Program-made: the position numbers and the translations under genes
Notes under the pieces: model-generated
The model's database searches: none
Told to the model about the DNA's origin: nothing
What the model saw: the letters and a program-made list of their open reading frames with translations, nothing else
Shown: positions 34,058 through 42,580 of the stretch, piece by piece
Layout: every line of letters begins with the position of its first letter
Position numbering within the stretch: the stretch's first letter is position 1
Assembly: GCA_009919175.1 (NCBI GenBank)
Contig: RGCL01000020.1
Location: 1-42,580 of the forward strand
Direction: 5' to 3'
DNA length: 42,580 nucleotides
Source of the DNA: Betaproteobacteria bacterium
GTDB taxonomy: Bacteria > Pseudomonadota > Gammaproteobacteria > Burkholderiales > Burkholderiaceae_C

Positions 34058-35076
34058 GCCCCGGCGGTTTGAACCTGGATTTCGAGGCCAGTGCCCTGGA
34101 TGGCTGGATTCGCCATCAGGTCGGGGGGCTCAGCGGCGACATGCTGCTCGAGCCCATTGGTGGCGGCCAGTCCAATCCCACTTTCTTTGTGAGTTATGGC
34201 CAGCGGCAGATGGTGTTGCGCAAGCAGCCACCGGGTCCGGTGTTGCCCTCAGCCCATGCGGTGGATCGCGAACACCGGGTGATGGCAGCGCTCAAGGACA
34301 GTGCCGTGCCGGTGCCCGAGATGCTGGCGTACTGTGACGACCGCAGCGTGATTGGAACGCCCTTTTATTTGATGTCGCGTGTTCAAGGCCGTGTGTTTGG
34401 CGATTGCGCCTTGCCCGGCGTGGACCCCCAGCACAGGCGGCAGATGTATTTGGCCATGGCCGAGATGTTGGCCAAGCTGCACCAGGTCGATTGGCAAGGG
34501 CGGGGCCTGGGTGACTATGGCCGAGCGGGTGACTACTTCGCGCGCCAGGTGCGGCGATGGACGCAGCAATGGGCGCAGTCGCGCGTGCACGATGTGCCGC
34601 AAATCGACCGGTTGGCGCAATGGCTGCTCGATCATGCGCCCGACGATGCCACCACCACCTTGGTGCACGGCGACTTTCGCATGGGCAACCTGATGTTTCA
34701 TCCCACCGAGCCCAGGGTGGTGGCGGTGCTCGACTGGGAACTCTCAACGCTGGGTCATCCCTTGTCGGACCTGGCGTTCAGCACCTTGTCCTGGCACCTC
34801 TCGCCCGACGAATACATGGGCATGAAGGGTTTGGATGGTCCTGAATCGGGCATTCCCGAGTTGCAGGCCTATTTGGCGCACTATGTGGACTGCGGCGGTT
34901 GCCCCCAAGCCCTCACACCTTTTCACACGGCCATGTCGTTGTTTCGCCTGGCTGTGATTTTCGAAGGCATTGCGGCGCGCGCCCGACAGGGCAATGCGAT
35001 TGCCGACAACGCCGAACAAGTGGGTCGCCTGTCGCTGGCTTTTGCCAAGCGGGGGGTGGCCTTGATGGGCGGCTGA
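34054..35076 (+). CDS. APH-fold kinase, LvaA/ACAD10-11 kinase type
   Basis: A 340-residue aminoglycoside-phosphotransferase-fold protein. The ATP-Lys is Lys57 (VLRKQPPG), with Glu73 as the likely salt-bridge partner. The catalytic loop is VHGDFRMGNLMFHP (Asp207, Asn212) and the metal-binding DWE is at 227-229. The subgroup with RKxPPG, HGDFRxGNLMFHP and LDWELSTLGHPLxDLA is the one seen in human ACAD10/11 N-terminal kinases and in LvaA of Pseudomonas putida. LvaA phosphorylates 4-hydroxyvaleryl-CoA so that phosphate can be eliminated to form an enoyl-CoA. The neighbours here, not antibiotic genes, fit that role. ATG overlaps the SDR stop. Confidence 0.85.
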   Translation: MSPGGLNLDFEASALDGWIRHQVGGLSGDMLLEPIGGGQSNPTFFVSYGQRQMVLRKQPPGPVLPSAHAVDREHRVMAALKDSAVPVPEMLAYCDDRSVIGTPFYLMSRVQGRVFGDCALPGVDPQHRRQMYLAMAEMLAKLHQVDWQGRGLGDYGRAGDYFARQVRRWTQQWAQSRVHDVPQIDRLAQWLLDHAPDDATTTLVHGDFRMGNLMFHPTEPRVVAVLDWELSTLGHPLSDLAFSTLSWHLSPDEYMGMKGLDGPESGIPELQAYLAHYVDCGGCPQALTPFHTAMSLFRLAVIFEGIAARARQGNAIADNAEQVGRLSLAFAKRGVALMGG

Positions 35077-35109
35077 CCCCGCCTGCACACCGATGAACAG
35101 GAGCACCCC

Positions 35110-36087
35110 ATGAATCCAACCCGCAGATCCACCCTTGAACGCCTGGCGCTGTTGGGCTTGGGCGCGACCGCCTGGCCTAGCCAGTCCAGCGCTCAGAGCT
35201 GGCCCGTGCGCCCCGTGCGGCTGGTGGTGCCGTTTCCCGCTGGCTCTGGCACCGATGTGGCGGCGCGGGTGGTGGGTCAGCATCTGAGCACCACCCTGGG
35301 CCAGTCCTTCGTGGTCGACAACAAGCTGGGCGCTGGGGGGTCCATCGGGGCCATGGAGGTGGTGCGGGCTGCGCCCGATGGCTACACCTTGTTTTTTGGT
35401 TCCAGCTCCTCGTTGGCGGCGAATGTGGCCTTGCTCAAGTCCATGCCCTACGACCCAGCCAAAGACCTCGCGCCCATTGCCGGCGTGGCCGATAGCGTGA
35501 CCGCACTCATCGTGCGCGCGAATCATCCGCACCAGACGCTGGCGAGCTTTGTGGCGCATGTCAAACAAAACCCGGGCAAGCTCAACGCCAGTTATGGTTC
35601 CTCCAGCACCCAGATGGCTTTGGCCATGCTGCTCAAGGTGGCCGATCTGAATGTGGTGGGTGTGCCCTACAAGGGAACGCCGCTGGCAGTTCAGGATTTG
35701 CTGGCTGGCAATGTGGACTTCACCTTTGCCGATCTGGGCACGGTGCTGGGGCACATCAAGGCAGGCACCCTCAAAGGCCTGGCCATCACCACACCCAAAC
35801 GAAGCCCCATGGTGGATTGGCCTCCGATTGCCGAGACCTGGCCAGCCTACGAGGACATCACCGGCTGGATTGCGCTGGCTGGTCCGGCGGGTTTGCCCAG
35901 GGACATTGCTGAGAAGCTCAGTGCGGCGGTGCAGCAGGCTTTGCAAACCCAGGAGGTGCGCACGCGCCTGGCCAGCTTTGGCCTATCGTCCATGCCCATG
36001 TCACCTGATCAGCTCAAGGCCTTCATCCCGGCCGAGGTGACCAAGTGGACGCGTTTGGCCCGATTGGCCAACATCCAGCCTGAGTGA
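35110..36087 (+). CDS. Bug-family (TctC-like) periplasmic binding protein
   Basis: A 325-residue tripartite tricarboxylate transporter receptor of the Bug family. The signal peptide has RRSTLERL then a hydrophobic stretch (about 11-22), with a probable cleavage near residue 28. The mature protein begins WPVRPVRLVVPFPAGSGTDVAAR, the Bug hallmark, and contains NKLGAGGSIGA and APDGYTL. No TctA/TctB membrane subunits are nearby, as with most Bug proteins in Bordetella/Comamonadaceae, which use distant permeases or act as sensors. It may bind the substrate or an intermediate of the pathway; the ligand is unknown. Confidence 0.93.
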   Translation: MNPTRRSTLERLALLGLGATAWPSQSSAQSWPVRPVRLVVPFPAGSGTDVAARVVGQHLSTTLGQSFVVDNKLGAGGSIGAMEVVRAAPDGYTLFFGSSSSLAANVALLKSMPYDPAKDLAPIAGVADSVTALIVRANHPHQTLASFVAHVKQNPGKLNASYGSSSTQMALAMLLKVADLNVVGVPYKGTPLAVQDLLAGNVDFTFADLGTVLGHIKAGTLKGLAITTPKRSPMVDWPPIAETWPAYEDITGWIALAGPAGLPRDIAEKLSAAVQQALQTQEVRTRLASFGLSSMPMSPDQLKAFIPAEVTKWTRLARLANIQPE

Positions 36088-36127
36088 CCCCGTCAGCGCC
36101 CTCGTGCTGATCATCAAGGAGGCCGAC

Positions 36128-36934
36128 ATGCATCACCCCCCCATCCAGCTCAGCCACCCCGAGGTCGGTGTGGCCTTGATTCAGTTCAACCGCGCCGATC
36201 GCATGAATGCCCTGGATGTGCCCGCGCTGGATGCCGCCCATGCCTTGCTCGATGAAGTCCTGGCCGATCGGGGCACCCGCGTCATCGTCCTCACAGGCAA
36301 GGGCAAAGGGTTTTGCGCTGGCCTGGACCTCAAGTCCATGCTCGACGAACACGGCCAGGTGAACTGGAGCGTGGAGGAGGCCATGTCGCTGCAAAAGAAG
36401 TTTGCAGGCTTGGTTCAGCGCTTGCGCGAGACCGATGTGCCTGTGATTGCCGCGGTCCAAGGTGTGGCCGTGGGGGCAGGCATGGCCTTGTCCCTGGCGG
36501 CCGATGTGCGTTTTGGCACGCCGCAGACGGCCTTCCATGTGGGGGCGGTCAAGATTGGCATTTCTGCGGGGGAGTGCGGCATCAGCTATCACCTGCCTCG
36601 ACTCGTGGGTGCGGGCAGGGCCTTTGAGCTGATGCTCACGGGTCGCCCGGTGCTGGCGCAGGAGGCCTTGAGCATGGGGCTGGTGAGCGATCTGGTCCCT
36701 GAACCTGAGTTGATGGAACGGGCCATGGCGTGTGCGAGGTCCATCTTGGCCTTGGCGCCCTATTCGGTCACACAAACCAAGCGCATCATGTGGCGCAACC
36801 TGGATGCGCCTGACCTGGCCAGCGCCCTGGAGCTGGAAAACCAGGTTCAGGTCCTGGGGCTGATGACCGATGATTTTTCTGAGGCCGTGCAGGCCTTTGT
36901 CCACAAGCGCCCTGCGCGTTTTTCAACGCCCTGA
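36128..36934 (+). CDS. Enoyl-CoA hydratase/isomerase-like crotonase, non-canonical acid residues
   Basis: A 268-residue crotonase: CAGLDLKSML (about 62-71) and AVQGVAVGAGMALSLAADVRF (about 109-129) give the oxyanion hole. Both catalytic Glu of rat enoyl-CoA hydratase are replaced by Ala (in GAGMA and FHVGAVKIG). Instead Glu149 occurs in SAGECGISYHLPRLVG, where dienoyl-CoA isomerase has an acidic residue (AADVG). Isomerisation, hydration or hydrolysis is therefore all possible. ATG 36128 has AAGGAGG at 36117-36123. It differs clearly from the crotonase at 20762. Confidence 0.88.
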   Translation: MHHPPIQLSHPEVGVALIQFNRADRMNALDVPALDAAHALLDEVLADRGTRVIVLTGKGKGFCAGLDLKSMLDEHGQVNWSVEEAMSLQKKFAGLVQRLRETDVPVIAAVQGVAVGAGMALSLAADVRFGTPQTAFHVGAVKIGISAGECGISYHLPRLVGAGRAFELMLTGRPVLAQEALSMGLVSDLVPEPELMERAMACARSILALAPYSVTQTKRIMWRNLDAPDLASALELENQVQVLGLMTDDFSEAVQAFVHKRPARFSTP

Positions 36935-36958
36935 TGACACCCTTACAAAGGCCTGAAC

Positions 36959-37444
36959 ATGAACTCATCCCCTGTGACACTGCCACCCCGATGCGACGAT
37001 GTGCAAGCCTTGCAAGCCTGTGTGGGTCAAGAGGTCTATGTGAGCGAGGTCTTGCGCATTGAACAGTCGCGCATCGACCAGTTTGCCCAGGCCACGGGGG
37101 ACTTTCAGTGGATCCATGTGGATGTGGAGCGTGCCAAACGGGAGTCCCCTTTTGGCGGGACCATTGCCCATGGGTTTTTGAGCCTGTCTCTGCTGGGCAA
37201 GTTTTACGAAGACTTCCTGCCCGCACTCATGCCCTTTGCGGGCTTTGGCCTGAACTACGGACTCAACCGGGTACGGTTCATGTCGCCTGTGCCCAGTGGC
37301 AGCGAGATGAGGGCACGTTTCAGGCTCGACAAGGTCGAGCCCGTGCAAGGCGCGATCCAACTGGTGTTCATCGCCACGCTGGACATCGTGGGTCACAGCA
37401 AGCCGGCGTGTGTGGCCGAATCGGTGGTGCGCCGCCAGGTGTAG
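36959..37444 (+). CDS. MaoC-like hot-dog-fold (R)-hydratase
   Basis: A 161-residue MaoC/NodN-type dehydratase, probably hydrating an enoyl-CoA. The hydratase-2 motif is FAQATGDFQWIHVDVERA (about 41-58) with the Asp-His dyad; the usual Asn of D-x-N is Gln, which is common in NodN-like members. GGTIAHGFLSLSLL follows, then YGLNRVRFMSPVPSG at about 100-114. In a cluster with two unusual crotonases it may supply the actual hydration step. ATG 36959 is 24 bp after the crotonase stop. Confidence 0.9.
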   Translation: MNSSPVTLPPRCDDVQALQACVGQEVYVSEVLRIEQSRIDQFAQATGDFQWIHVDVERAKRESPFGGTIAHGFLSLSLLGKFYEDFLPALMPFAGFGLNYGLNRVRFMSPVPSGSEMRARFRLDKVEPVQGAIQLVFIATLDIVGHSKPACVAESVVRRQV

Positions 37445-37512
37445 GCCTTGTTGCTGAATTTGCCTTACAGTGGTTCGAAGCTGCCCAGCGGGGTGAACAC
37501 AAGGGGGACGGG

Positions 37513-38484
37513 ATGCAAATTCAGCAACACCGGGTTCAGGTCGGTGCCATTCACTTGCAGGTGCGCGAGGTAGGCCAGGGTCCTGCTGTCCTTTTTTGTC
37601 ACGGCTTTCCGGAATGCGGCCTGTCATGGCGCGCGCAAATGCTGGCTGTGGCCCAGGCCGGCTATCGGGCGATTGCCCCCGACCAGCGAGGCTACGGTGG
37701 ATCGGATGTGCCCGAGGCGGTGGAGGACTACAGCCTTTTGCACCTGGTGGGCGACATGGTCGGTTTGCTCGATGCCCTCAAGGTCGACCAGGCCGTGGTG
37801 GTGGGGCATGACTGGGGCGCGCCCGTAGCCTGGCATTGCGCCTTGCTGCGCCCCGACCGATTCCGTGCGGTGGTGGCCTTGAGCGTGCCCTTTTTCCCCA
37901 GAGGCTCCACGCCGCCGGTGGCATCCATGCCCAGGACCGAGACCCACGAGTTCTATCAGCTCTACTTCCAGCGGCCTGGTCAGGCCGAGGCCGAACTGTC
38001 CAGGGATGTGCGCGCCACCCTTTTGCGGGCGGCTTGGCACATGTCTGGCCAGGGTCCCCAACCCGACTTGGCTGCGCTCACCATGGTTGCCAAGGGCAAG
38101 ACCTGGCTGGCGCACCACGAGGTGCCAGCTCAGGCGCCAGCCTGGCTGGATCTGGCTGACTTTGAAGTGTTCGTGCAGTCTTTCGAGCGCACGGGCTTCA
38201 CGGGTGCACTGAACTGGTATCGCAACCTGGATCGCAACTGGGCGCTGATGGCCGCGTTTCAGGGGCGCGTGGTGTCCGTCCCGGCCATGTACCTGATTGG
38301 CGATCGCGATTTGCTGTTGGGCTTTCCCATCATGGAATGGCTGCTGCCGCGCCTCAAGCAATGGGTGCCCTTGTTGCAGCACCAGGAGCGCATCCCAGAC
38401 TGCGGCCACTGGATACAGCGTGAGAAGGCGCAAGAGGTCAACGACCGGCTGCTCAAATTCCTGGCCACCCTGGATGCCATCTGA
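37513..38484 (+). CDS. Epoxide-hydrolase-like alpha/beta hydrolase
   Basis: A 323-residue alpha/beta hydrolase closest to soluble epoxide hydrolases. HGFPE (30-34) gives the oxyanion segment, DQRGYGGSD (57-65) follows, the nucleophile Asp100 sits in VGHDWGA and the catalytic His299 in CGHW. Candidate lid tyrosines are in FYQLYF and NWYRNL. An Asp nucleophile, not Ser, favours epoxide or haloalkane hydrolysis over ester hydrolysis. ATG 37513 follows AAGGGGG; the reading frame extends further upstream through the MaoC gene but that is spurious. It ends the catabolic cluster. An epoxide intermediate would fit an oxygenated cyclic or terpenoid substrate, but no oxygenase is seen in the window. 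Confidence 0.88.
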   Translation: MQIQQHRVQVGAIHLQVREVGQGPAVLFCHGFPECGLSWRAQMLAVAQAGYRAIAPDQRGYGGSDVPEAVEDYSLLHLVGDMVGLLDALKVDQAVVVGHDWGAPVAWHCALLRPDRFRAVVALSVPFFPRGSTPPVASMPRTETHEFYQLYFQRPGQAEAELSRDVRATLLRAAWHMSGQGPQPDLAALTMVAKGKTWLAHHEVPAQAPAWLDLADFEVFVQSFERTGFTGALNWYRNLDRNWALMAAFQGRVVSVPAMYLIGDRDLLLGFPIMEWLLPRLKQWVPLLQHQERIPDCGHWIQREKAQEVNDRLLKFLATLDAI

Positions 38485-38487
38485 ATC

Positions 38488-38502
38488 CATGGACAATCCA
38501 TG
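38488..38502 (+). terminator. Weak hairpin after the epoxide-hydrolase-like gene
   Basis: CATGGA-CAA-TCCATG is a perfect 6-bp stem with a 3-nt loop, followed by T-rich CTTCTTTGCTTT. It lies between the last catabolic gene and rimO. Stem and T tail are both modest. Confidence 0.35.
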
Positions 38503-38528
38503 CTTCTTTGCTTTCCATTGCATTCAGC

Positions 38529-39896
38529 ATGACCAACGCGGTTGCCCCTAAAGTCGGTTTTGTCAGTTTGGGCTGTCCCAAGGCGCTGACCGACTCCGAA
38601 CTCATCCTCACACGCTTGAGTGCCGAGGGTTATCAGACCTCCAAGACGCATCAGGACGCCGATCTGGTCATCGTCAACACCTGCGGCTTCATTGACAGTG
38701 CGGTTCAAGAAAGTCTGGACGCCATCGCCGAAGCGCTGGATCAAAACGGGCGCGTCATCGTCACTGGCTGTCTGGGCGCTCGAAAAAATCCCGAGGGGGG
38801 AGATTTGGTCAAGGCCATGCACCCCAAGGTGCTGGCGGTCACCGGACCCCATGCCACCGACGAAGTCATGCAGGCCGTGCACACGCACTTGCCCAAACCT
38901 CACCAGCCTTTTCTGGATTTGATTCCTTCTCCCGTGGGGGTCAAGCTCACCCCCAAGCACTATGCCTACTTGAAGATCAGTGAAGGCTGTAACCACCGCT
39001 GCACGTTTTGCATCATCCCGTCCCTGCGTGGTGACCTGGTCTCACGCCCGGTGGGCGACGTGCTCAACGAGGCCAAGGCCTTGTTCGAGCAAGGCGTCAA
39101 GGAGTTGCTGGTGGTCAGCCAGGACACCTCGGCCTATGGCGTGGACACCCGGTACCGGACCGGATTTTGGAATGGCCGTCCTGTCAAAACTCAAGCCTTG
39201 CCCCTGCTTGAGGCCCTGGCCGAGTTGGCCGATGTGCATGGCGCTTGGATCCGTTTGCACTACGTCTACCCCTATCCCTCGGTCGACGACTGGATGCCGC
39301 TGTTGTCCAGCGGTCGGGTTTTGCCTTATTTGGACATCCCGTTCCAGCACAGTCACCCCGATGTGCTCAGGCGCATGAAACGGCCTGCCAGTGGCGAGAA
39401 AAACATGGAGCGCATCCAGAAGTGGCGCGAGGCGTGTCCGGAGTTGGTGATCCGCAGCACCTTCATTGCCGGCTTTCCTGGTGAAACCGAGGCTGAGTTT
39501 GAGCACCTGCTCGATTTTTTGAGGCAGGCACACATCGACAGGGTGGGCTCTTTTGCCTATAGCCCGGTTGAAGGGGCGACGGCCAATGAATTGCCCGGTG
39601 CTTTGCCCGAAGCAGAGCGTCAGGCGCGCAAGGCGGCGCTGATGGCCGTGGCCGAATCGGTCTCGATTGCCAAGCTGCGTCGGCGGATCGGTGACACGAT
39701 CCAGGTGCTGGTGGATGAGGCCAGCTTTGCCGGACGCCAGGGCGGCGTGGGGCGCAGTTATGCCGAGGCACCCGAGATCGATGGGGTGGTCCAGTTGCTG
39801 CCGCCAGAGCGCATCAGCACGCGTTATCGGGTGGGGGATTTTGTTCGCGCCCGAGTGGTGGACACGCGGGGCCATGACTTGATCGCCCAACCCTGA
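38529..39896 (+). CDS. rimO: RimO, ribosomal protein S12 methylthiotransferase
   Basis: A radical-SAM enzyme that methylthiolates Asp88/89 of ribosomal protein S12. The 455 residues comprise an N-terminal UPF0004 domain with iron-sulfur Cys ([25 protein letters not shown]). The radical-SAM core has CNHRCTFC (about 152-159) and [14 protein letters not shown]-terminal TRAM domain closes the protein (about 385-455). [17 protein letters not shown] opening and [11 protein letters not shown] distinguish RimO from MiaB. The start is at ATG 38529; an in-frame start at 38508 adds seven residues, with no clear ribosome binding site for either. Confidence 0.95.
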   Translation: MTNAVAPKVGFVSLGCPKALTDSELILTRLSAEGYQTSKTHQDADLVIVNTCGFIDSAVQESLDAIAEALDQNGRVIVTGCLGARKNPEGGDLVKAMHPKVLAVTGPHATDEVMQAVHTHLPKPHQPFLDLIPSPVGVKLTPKHYAYLKISEGCNHRCTFCIIPSLRGDLVSRPVGDVLNEAKALFEQGVKELLVVSQDTSAYGVDTRYRTGFWNGRPVKTQALPLLEALAELADVHGAWIRLHYVYPYPSVDDWMPLLSSGRVLPYLDIPFQHSHPDVLRRMKRPASGEKNMERIQKWREACPELVIRSTFIAGFPGETEAEFEHLLDFLRQAHIDRVGSFAYSPVEGATANELPGALPEAERQARKAALMAVAESVSIAKLRRRIGDTIQVLVDEASFAGRQGGVGRSYAEAPEIDGVVQLLPPERISTRYRVGDFVRARVVDTRGHDLIAQP

Positions 39897-39941
39897 TGAG
39901 GGTTTGGACGGGTCAATGCGTGAGAAGGGGATGCAATAAGA

Positions 39942-40026
<85 letters not shown>

Positions 40027-40036
40027 ATTTCAGTAC

Positions 40037-40049
40037 GGAGAATTCTATC
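40037..40049 (+). promoter_or_regulatory. GGAG plus ATC: candidate non-AUG start signal of rnr
   Basis: GGAG (40037-40040) is followed after 6 nt by ATC (40047-40049), in frame with rnr, giving the sequence Met-Asn-Lys-Lys-Glu-Arg if ATC were used. No ATG, GTG or TTG in frame lies closer to a ribosome binding site. The GTG at 40077 has AAGGA 16 nt upstream, too far. ATC initiation is rare and would resemble the AUU start of infC. The segment also overlaps the -10 box proposed for the tRNA-Leu gene. Confidence 0.35.
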
Positions 40050-40076
40050 AATAAAAAGGAACGCACCAGCGCCACG

Positions 40077-42350
40077 GTGCTGGAAGAGTTTGTGGGACGC
40101 GTCCTGGGACATCGCGATGGACATGGTTTTGTGCAGCGCGAAGACGGACAGCCCGATGTTTATTTGCCCTTGAACGAGATGCGTGCGGTCTTGCACGCTG
40201 ACAAGGTGCGCGTTCGCATTCAACGCTTGGATCGCCGGGGCAGGCCCGAGGGCAAGGTGCTCGAAATTCTGGAGCGACCCGATCAGCCCATCATTGGTCG
40301 CTTGCTGCAAGAGAGTGGTGTCTTCCTGGTTGCGCCAGAGGACCGGCGCTTTGGCCAGGACATCCTCATTCCCAAGGGCATGTTGGGGGGTGCAGAGTTG
40401 GGTCAGGTGGTGGTGGCTCGCCTCACCGAAGCGCCCAGCCTCTTTGCCCAGCCTGTGGGTCGGGTGGTCGAAGTCCTGGGGGGGTTGGACGACCCCGGCA
40501 TGGAAATCGAGATTGCGGTTCGCAAATATGGCGTTCCCCATCGTTTCTCAGATGACTGCCTCAACTTAGCCAAGGCTTTGCCGGAGGAGCTGCGCCCCAG
40601 CGATTACAAAGATCGGGTGGATTTGCGCGATGTGCCCCTGGTCACCATCGATGGCGAGGACGCACGCGACTTTGACGATGCGGTTTTCGCCGTGCCCACC
40701 CAGTTCAAGCGCAAGAAAGCCTGGCGTTTGCTGGTGGCCATTGCCGATGTCAGCCACTATGTGGAGACGGGCTCGGCGATCGATGTGGATGCCTATGACC
40801 GGGCAACCAGCGTCTACTTTCCCCGGCGCGTCATCCCCATGCTGCCCGAGAAGCTCTCGAATGGCTTGTGCTCCCTCAAGCCAGCGGTCGATCGGCTCTG
40901 CATGGTCTGCGACATGGTCATTGATCTGGAAGGCGAGATCCAGGCCTATCAGTTCTATCCGGCAGTGATGCACAGCCATGCCCGCCTCACTTACACCGAG
41001 GTTGCCACCATCCTGGCCAACACCAATGGGCCTCAGGCTCAAAAATATGCCGATGTGCTGGAGCCTTTGCTCAACTTGCATGGCCTCTACCGTTGCCTGG
41101 TCAAGGCACGCCAGCGGCGCGGCGCGGTGGACTTTGAAACCACGGAAACCAAAATCATCAGCGATGACAACGGACGCATTCAGCGCATCGTGCCTTCGGT
41201 GAGGAACGATGCCCACAAACTCATCGAAGAGGCCATGCTGGCCGCCAATGTGTGCAGCGCGGAGTTCATCCAGACCCACAAGCACCTGGCGCTCTATCGT
41301 GTGCACGAAGGCCCTACACCAGAAAAGCGTGAGGCCTTGCGTCAATTCCTGAGGGCCTTGGGCATTGCCATGCCTTTGAGCGAGGAGCCGCTGCCCAGTG
41401 AATTCCAGGCCATTGCCGAGGCCACGCGCGACCGCCCCGACGCGCAGCAAATCCACACCATGCTGCTGAGGTCCATGCAGCAGGCGATTTATTCGCCGCA
41501 CAACAGTGGGCATTTCGGTCTGGCTTATGCGGCTTACACGCATTTCACGAGTCCGATTCGCCGCTACCCCGACTTGCTGGTGCACCGGGTGATCAAGGGC
41601 ATTCTCAAGGGCAAGGCTTATGTCTTGCCCGAGTTGCCCACCCCCACCGAGCCCCTGAGCAAGCGCCGCATGCCAGTTGCCCCCAAGGCCGATGCTCAGT
41701 CGGGCTTGAGCAAAACCGATCTCAAACGGGTGGTGGGCTGGGAAGCTGCGGGCTTGCATTGCAGCATCAATGAGCGCCGAGCAGATGAGGCGAGCAAGGA
41801 TGTGGAGTCCTGGCTCAAGTGCCAATACATGCGCGAGCACCTGGGCGAGGAGTTCGATGGCACGGTGACCGCCATCGCCTCCATGGGTTTGTTTGTGACC
41901 CTGGATTCCCTTTATGTCGAAGGCCTGGTGCACATCACCGAGCTGGGCGACGAATACTTCCGCCTCGATGAGATTCGACAGGAATTGCGGGGTGATCGCA
42001 CTGGCATTCGCTATGCCATGGGCACGCCCGTGCGGGTGCAGGTCAGTCGTGTGGACTTGGATGCCCGCAAGATCGATTTTCGCTTGGTCAATGGTGAGTC
42101 CAAAGGCCGCAAGGTCGCTTCACCCCGGTCCGGCCAGAGCATGTCCCAAGGGGGCGGTGCGGATGCAGTGGCTCCTTTGCACCAGGAGACCCGAGGCCGC
42201 GCTGGGGCCAAGCCCTGGGCCAAATCCAAGCGGCGCTCGGCATCCTCCGGCGCGACAGAGAAAAGTCCGCGACGCGACGCACGGTCTGCGGGCAAGGCCA
42301 ATGCCAGTGGTAAAAAACCGGCTGGCAAGAAATCCAAACATCGCCGTTAA
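40077..42350 (+). CDS. rnr: RNase R, 3'-5' exoribonuclease
   Basis: A processive exoribonuclease that degrades structured RNA and acts in trans-translation and ribosome quality control. The visible domains are a cold-shock/OB region (GRVLGHRDGHGFV onward), the RNB catalytic domain with TIDGEDARDFDDAV (around 40648-40690), FTSPIRRYPDLLVHR near 41547, an S1 domain (about 41850-42080), and a basic Lys/Arg-rich tail (42100-42350). The N-terminal winged-helix (about 80 residues) of E. coli RNase R is absent. The true start is unresolved: a GTG at 40077 (757 residues), an ATC at 40047 (767 residues), or a GTG at 39999 inside the antisense tRNA-Leu. The start is given here as 40077. The tail and core are otherwise complete. 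Confidence 0.93.
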   Translation: MLEEFVGRVLGHRDGHGFVQREDGQPDVYLPLNEMRAVLHADKVRVRIQRLDRRGRPEGKVLEILERPDQPIIGRLLQESGVFLVAPEDRRFGQDILIPKGMLGGAELGQVVVARLTEAPSLFAQPVGRVVEVLGGLDDPGMEIEIAVRKYGVPHRFSDDCLNLAKALPEELRPSDYKDRVDLRDVPLVTIDGEDARDFDDAVFAVPTQFKRKKAWRLLVAIADVSHYVETGSAIDVDAYDRATSVYFPRRVIPMLPEKLSNGLCSLKPAVDRLCMVCDMVIDLEGEIQAYQFYPAVMHSHARLTYTEVATILANTNGPQAQKYADVLEPLLNLHGLYRCLVKARQRRGAVDFETTETKIISDDNGRIQRIVPSVRNDAHKLIEEAMLAANVCSAEFIQTHKHLALYRVHEGPTPEKREALRQFLRALGIAMPLSEEPLPSEFQAIAEATRDRPDAQQIHTMLLRSMQQAIYSPHNSGHFGLAYAAYTHFTSPIRRYPDLLVHRVIKGILKGKAYVLPELPTPTEPLSKRRMPVAPKADAQSGLSKTDLKRVVGWEAAGLHCSINERRADEASKDVESWLKCQYMREHLGEEFDGTVTAIASMGLFVTLDSLYVEGLVHITELGDEYFRLDEIRQELRGDRTGIRYAMGTPVRVQVSRVDLDARKIDFRLVNGESKGRKVASPRSGQSMSQGGGADAVAPLHQETRGRAGAKPWAKSKRRSASSGATEKSPRRDARSAGKANASGKKPAGKKSKHRR

Positions 42351-42375
42351 GTCAACCTCATGAAAAGGAGAAATC

Positions 42376-42580
42376 ATGTCTGAATCCAAAGTGGCCATCG
42401 TGACTGGAGCGGGCTCTGGTGTGGGTCAAGCCGCCGCCCTGGCCCTGCTGGCAGATGGTTGGCATGTGGCGCTGGCCGGTCGTCGCAGCGATGTGCTGCA
42501 AGAGACGGTCAAGCTGGCGGGCTCGCACTCGGCATCTGCCTTGGTGGTGCCCACCGATGTGTCGGATCCGGCATCGGTCA
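42376..42580 (+). CDS. SDR-family oxidoreductase, 3' end beyond the window
   Basis: The first 68 codons of a short-chain dehydrogenase. The N-terminal Rossmann motif [12 protein letters not shown] (residues 6-17) and a later DVSDPASV are visible. AAGGAG lies 5 nt before ATG 42376. It follows the rnr stop by 25 bp. The catalytic Tyr/Lys region is outside the window, so activity and substrate cannot be assessed. Confidence 0.85.
   Translation, partial: MSESKVAIVTGAGSGVGQAAALALLADGWHVALAGRRSDVLQETVKLAGSHSASALVVPTDVSDPASV

Noticed and set aside
34054-35076. Aminoglycoside resistance kinase.
   Set aside because: The APH fold is real, but the subgroup motifs and acyl-CoA neighbours favour a hydroxyacyl-CoA kinase.
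40566-41933. A 455-codon minus-strand frame opposite rnr.
   Set aside because: Antisense shadow of the RNB domain with no motif of its own.

Overview
The window looks like the chromosome of a betaproteobacterium, most likely Burkholderiales/Comamonadaceae. This is inferred from the high G+C codon use, a short SerB, a divergent mfd / ispD-ispF arrangement, a (p)ppGpp synthetase with a dead HD domain, a 3-hydroxybutyrate dehydrogenase, a Bug-type binding protein, and many CoA-thioester and Liv-transport genes. No phage, insertion sequence or CRISPR array is visible.

Layout. (1) Positions 41-11212 are housekeeping: uvrC; convergent mfd-serB; ispD-ispF reading away from mfd; a small XRE-like regulator; bdhA; relA; tRNA-Val(GAC). 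(2) Positions 11213-14640 form a less G+C-rich islet with two convergent genes, a TPR/GT41 O-GlcNAc-transferase-like protein and an FkbM-type methyltransferase, whose stop codons overlap. (3) Positions 14884-38484 are a large catabolic cluster on the + strand. Its order is: FCD-type GntR regulator; hydantoinase/oxoprolinase A and B subunits; acyl-CoA dehydrogenase; crotonase; family III CoA-transferase; thiolase-like protein with a DUF35 partner; SDR; a complete Liv-type ABC importer (binding protein, two permeases, two ATPases); a split AtuA-like pair; acyl-CoA ligase; a second SDR; an APH-fold kinase; a Bug binding protein; a second crotonase; a MaoC hydratase; and an epoxide-hydrolase-like enzyme. 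(4) Positions 38529-42580 return to housekeeping: rimO, tRNA-Leu(CAG) on the minus strand, rnr, and the start of another SDR gene cut by the window edge.

The catabolic cluster is the most interesting part. Most junctions in it are ATGA/GTGA overlaps or gaps of a few bases, so it was probably built and is expressed as one or a few polycistronic units. No known pathway matches the whole set. The genes suggest import of a hydrophobic or branched carboxylate, CoA activation, beta-oxidation-like steps, and carbon-carbon cleavage by a thiolase-fold/DUF35 pair that lacks the thiolase Cys and His (so perhaps an aldolase). They also suggest possible ATP-dependent carboxylation of a ketone product by the HyuA/HyuB pair. 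A ligase-SDR-kinase trio recalls the levulinate (Lva) pathway, in which a 4-hydroxyacyl-CoA is phosphorylated. The substrate is unknown; a terpenoid, alicyclic or branched acid is an inference.

Regulatory sequence is clearest before the GntR gene: a palindrome of FadR/GntR type (TGGTCTGACCA) next to a perfect TTGACA. Behind the GntR gene is a hairpin plus T-run, then a second inverted repeat just before hyuA. The rnr gene has no ordinary start codon near a ribosome binding site and lacks the N-terminal winged-helix domain seen in E. coli RNase R.
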